A stretch of DNA of 64,000 nt. Origin: JAZKAR01 sp040389065. GTDB lineage: Bacteria; Pseudomonadota; Gammaproteobacteria; Burkholderiales; Casimicrobiaceae. The DNA is taken from contig JAZKAR010000008.1 in assembly GCA_040389065.1 (NCBI GenBank), positions 1 to 64,000 on the forward strand, read 5' to 3'. Each line of letters opens with the position of its first letter. Positions within the stretch are counted from its first letter, which is position 1. A model generated the notes under the pieces. That model did no database searches and was not told the DNA's origin. It saw nothing but the letters and a program-made list of their open reading frames with translations. Below, one piece after another: positions 62,863 through 64,000 of this stretch. The position numbers and the translations under genes were made by a program.

Positions 62863-62883
62863 ATAACATTTAAATAATGTTAT
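62863..62883. promoter_or_regulatory. AT-rich palindrome between emrB and the prepilin gene
   Basis: ATAACATT-TAAAT-AATGTTAT, a 21-base dyad followed by TTAAAAT. It may be a weak terminator for emrB or an operator for the next gene; there is no GC-rich stem. Confidence 0.35.
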
Positions 62884-62957
62884 TTAAAATGCCGAAATTA
62901 TACCTATACTTCAAATAGACAGAAAATTATGCGGTTAGAGCCGGGTCTGGGGTAGTT

Positions 62958-63440
62958 ATGAAGCAGGTTAAACACAGGAGAACACTTAATAAAGCTCGGG
63001 GCTTTAATTTAATTGAATTAATGATTGTTTTTTCTATTATTGAGCTTCTGGCAATGATAGCTATGCCCATGTATTCTGAGTATAGAAAAAAAGTAAAATG
63101 GACTGAAAATATCAATATTGCTGATGGTTTAGCTAAAAGCGCAATGAGCTGCCTTCAAATATATGGGGAATCGTGTACTGGCGAATGGGGATATATTGAT
63201 CCTGTTGATATCGGGCTAACTGCTTGGCCTAGAGGCCGCTATACTTCACAATGCTTTGTTTTCTTTTTGCGGCCTGGTGAAGGTTTTCATGTGGTTATTA
63301 TTGGTAACTATGAAGTTGGTGGTTATCGATACGATCGAGGATATACTAGTCAATCAGGCCGCTCATTTACAGCGACTCAAAGCTACCGTGATAGTGTTCC
63401 AACATCAATTATGAGAGCTTTTCCACTAGATGTTTACTAA
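62958..63440 (+). CDS. Type IV pilin-like prepilin (orphan)
   Basis: The 160-residue protein has the prepilin signature: a 15-residue basic leader ending in Gly (RTLNKARG), then FNLIELMIVFSIIELLAMIA with Glu5, the residue that pairs with the N-terminus during assembly. PilD should cut after Gly15 and methylate Phe. The globular part has a cysteine pair (SCLQIYGESC, then SQCFVF) like a pilin disulfide. It is smaller and less repetitive than major PilA/PilE pilins and may be a minor pilin or a competence pseudopilin. No other pilus gene is near. A second Glu at position 14 of the mature helix (IIELLA) is unusual. Confidence 0.85.
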   Translation: MKQVKHRRTLNKARGFNLIELMIVFSIIELLAMIAMPMYSEYRKKVKWTENINIADGLAKSAMSCLQIYGESCTGEWGYIDPVDIGLTAWPRGRYTSQCFVFFLRPGEGFHVVIIGNYEVGGYRYDRGYTSQSGRSFTATQSYRDSVPTSIMRAFPLDVY

Positions 63441-63698
63441 TATTAATAGTATTAAAAATTACTTAAAAGACTACTAAACCCCCTTCTATTGCCCTATATT
63501 ACTTCATAGTCGCATAATTTACATTATGTTAAATAAGATAACTACAAAAACCACTCCCCTGCCAACACCACTATATATAACTCATCACTTCTTTTGTCAC
63601 CGCTTCGTTTGCATACTGTTATTAAATGTAAAAGCCACTATGAAACATTCACAATGGCTTTTACTATGTTTAATTGATTTTAAATCGTTCAAACATCA
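63441..63698. other. Intergenic region with hairpin before clpB end
   Basis: About 258 AT-rich bases. AAAAGCCA/TGGCTTTT at about 63630-63660 is an eight-pair stem; on the minus strand it sits about 40-70 bases past the clpB stop and reads into TTTTACATTT, so it probably ends clpB. No gene seen. Confidence 0.5.
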
Positions 63699-64000
63699 TT
63701 AGCGTATTTTATCTAATTTACTTTCGCCATCAGCACCCTTTTGAAAACCAGGGTTAATTGGATTGATATTTGATACAGTTTCTGTGGCTTCAGCCGAATC
63801 CACTGAGTTTTCTTGGTTATCTTCAATATCTTGTTCTTTTTGTTCACTTTCAGCAGGAATTCTAATAAATTTGAATCCTTCACGATCAGGCTCTACACGA
63901 ACTGTATCACCAGGCTTAAATTTGCCTGATAACAGCTCTTTAGATAAAGGATTCTCAATATATTGCTGAATAGCCCGTTTTAGCGGTCTGGCACCAAATA
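63699..64000 (-). CDS. clpB: Chaperone ClpB, C-terminal end (runs off the window)
   Basis: The 100 codons present carry the ClpB C-terminal D2-small domain: FGARPLKRAIQQYIENPLSK, then ELLSGKFKPGDTVRVEPD. ClpB is the Hsp100 disaggregase that works with DnaK. Beyond the normal end (near FKFIRIP) an extra Glu/Gln/Asp/Ser-rich tail of about 55 residues follows (SEQKEQDIEDNQENSVDS... to SKLDKIR). Such an acidic extension is not usual for ClpB. The gene begins beyond position 64000 on the minus strand. Confidence 0.85.
   Translation of the reverse strand, partial: FGARPLKRAIQQYIENPLSKELLSGKFKPGDTVRVEPDREGFKFIRIPAESEQKEQDIEDNQENSVDSAEATETVSNINPINPGFQKGADGESKLDKIR

Noticed and set aside
1..64000. 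tRNA or rRNA genes
   Set aside because: I looked for T-arm and acceptor patterns and for rRNA blocks and found none that fold; a tRNAscan-SE run would settle it.

Overview
The window looks like a chromosomal segment of a low-to-moderate GC proteobacterium, most likely a betaproteobacterium. The reasons are a PEP-CTERM anchored secreted protein, a Tat-exported AmiC-type amidase next to tsaE with queG divergent, full-length purL, and xerD. This placement is an inference and a gammaproteobacterium is not excluded. The chromosome is a mosaic: AT-rich housekeeping genes alternate with clearly more GC-rich catabolic and stress modules (about 35.3-37.9, 40.1-43.7 and 46.4-48.9 kb), a very AT-rich cluster (28.0-33.2 kb), and debris of several insertion sequences. 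I saw no rRNA, tRNA or CRISPR array.

Layout. 0-2.7 kb: the intI end of a chromosomal integron. A typical integron integrase lies on the + strand, a putative attI lies just upstream, and cassettes run leftward. One cassette is non-coding and carries a tandem repeat; the other encodes a small secreted protein. 2.3-8.5 kb: DUF3144 protein, a TerA-like protein, lysS, a BepA-like M48 protease and mltG. 8.5-12.6 kb: an ATP-grasp enzyme and a LysA-family decarboxylase, divergent from a stand-alone murE. 12.7-18.0 kb: exported protein, amiC, tsaE, queG and an amidohydrolase of the MtaD/TRZ-ATZ type. 18.0-25.2 kb: a MITE-like inverted repeat, a translationally coupled membrane pair ending in DUF2157, two aromatic-ring-hydroxylase-type FAD monooxygenases, a MOFRL glycerate kinase, and a MarR repressor divergent from the second monooxygenase with a candidate operator between them.

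25.2-28.0 kb: IS remnants, a GNAT acetyltransferase, a truncated HAD phosphatase and the PEP-CTERM gene. 28.0-33.2 kb: an AT-rich cluster of unknown function (FAD/NAD-binding protein, short M24 peptidase-fold protein, choline-kinase-like phosphotransferase) with a divergent LysR regulator. 33.4-34.4 kb: a composite wreck in which a decayed GDT1-type transporter gene is fused in frame to the C-terminal part of a serine recombinase, next to an IS transposase tail. 34.5-38.4 kb: yeast-type cytosine deaminase plus PreT/PreA, which together would convert cytosine to uracil and then dihydrouracil, followed by a decayed second deaminase. 38.4-48.9 kb: GNATs, pirin, an NmrA/AtaL-like pair with LysR, DUF2589 debris, GFA, Ohr, DJ-1/PfpI, and an alpha/beta hydrolase/AraC module flanked by near-identical 19-bp direct repeats.

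48.9-64 kb: serine hydrolase, xerD, a proline-rich lipoprotein, a small membrane protein, a carboxymuconolactone-decarboxylase-family protein, purL, a MarR-controlled tripartite EmrAB-type efflux pump, an orphan type IV prepilin and the 3' end of clpB. The best candidates for something undescribed are the 28-33 kb cluster, the non-coding integron cassette and the LysA-like/ATP-grasp pair.
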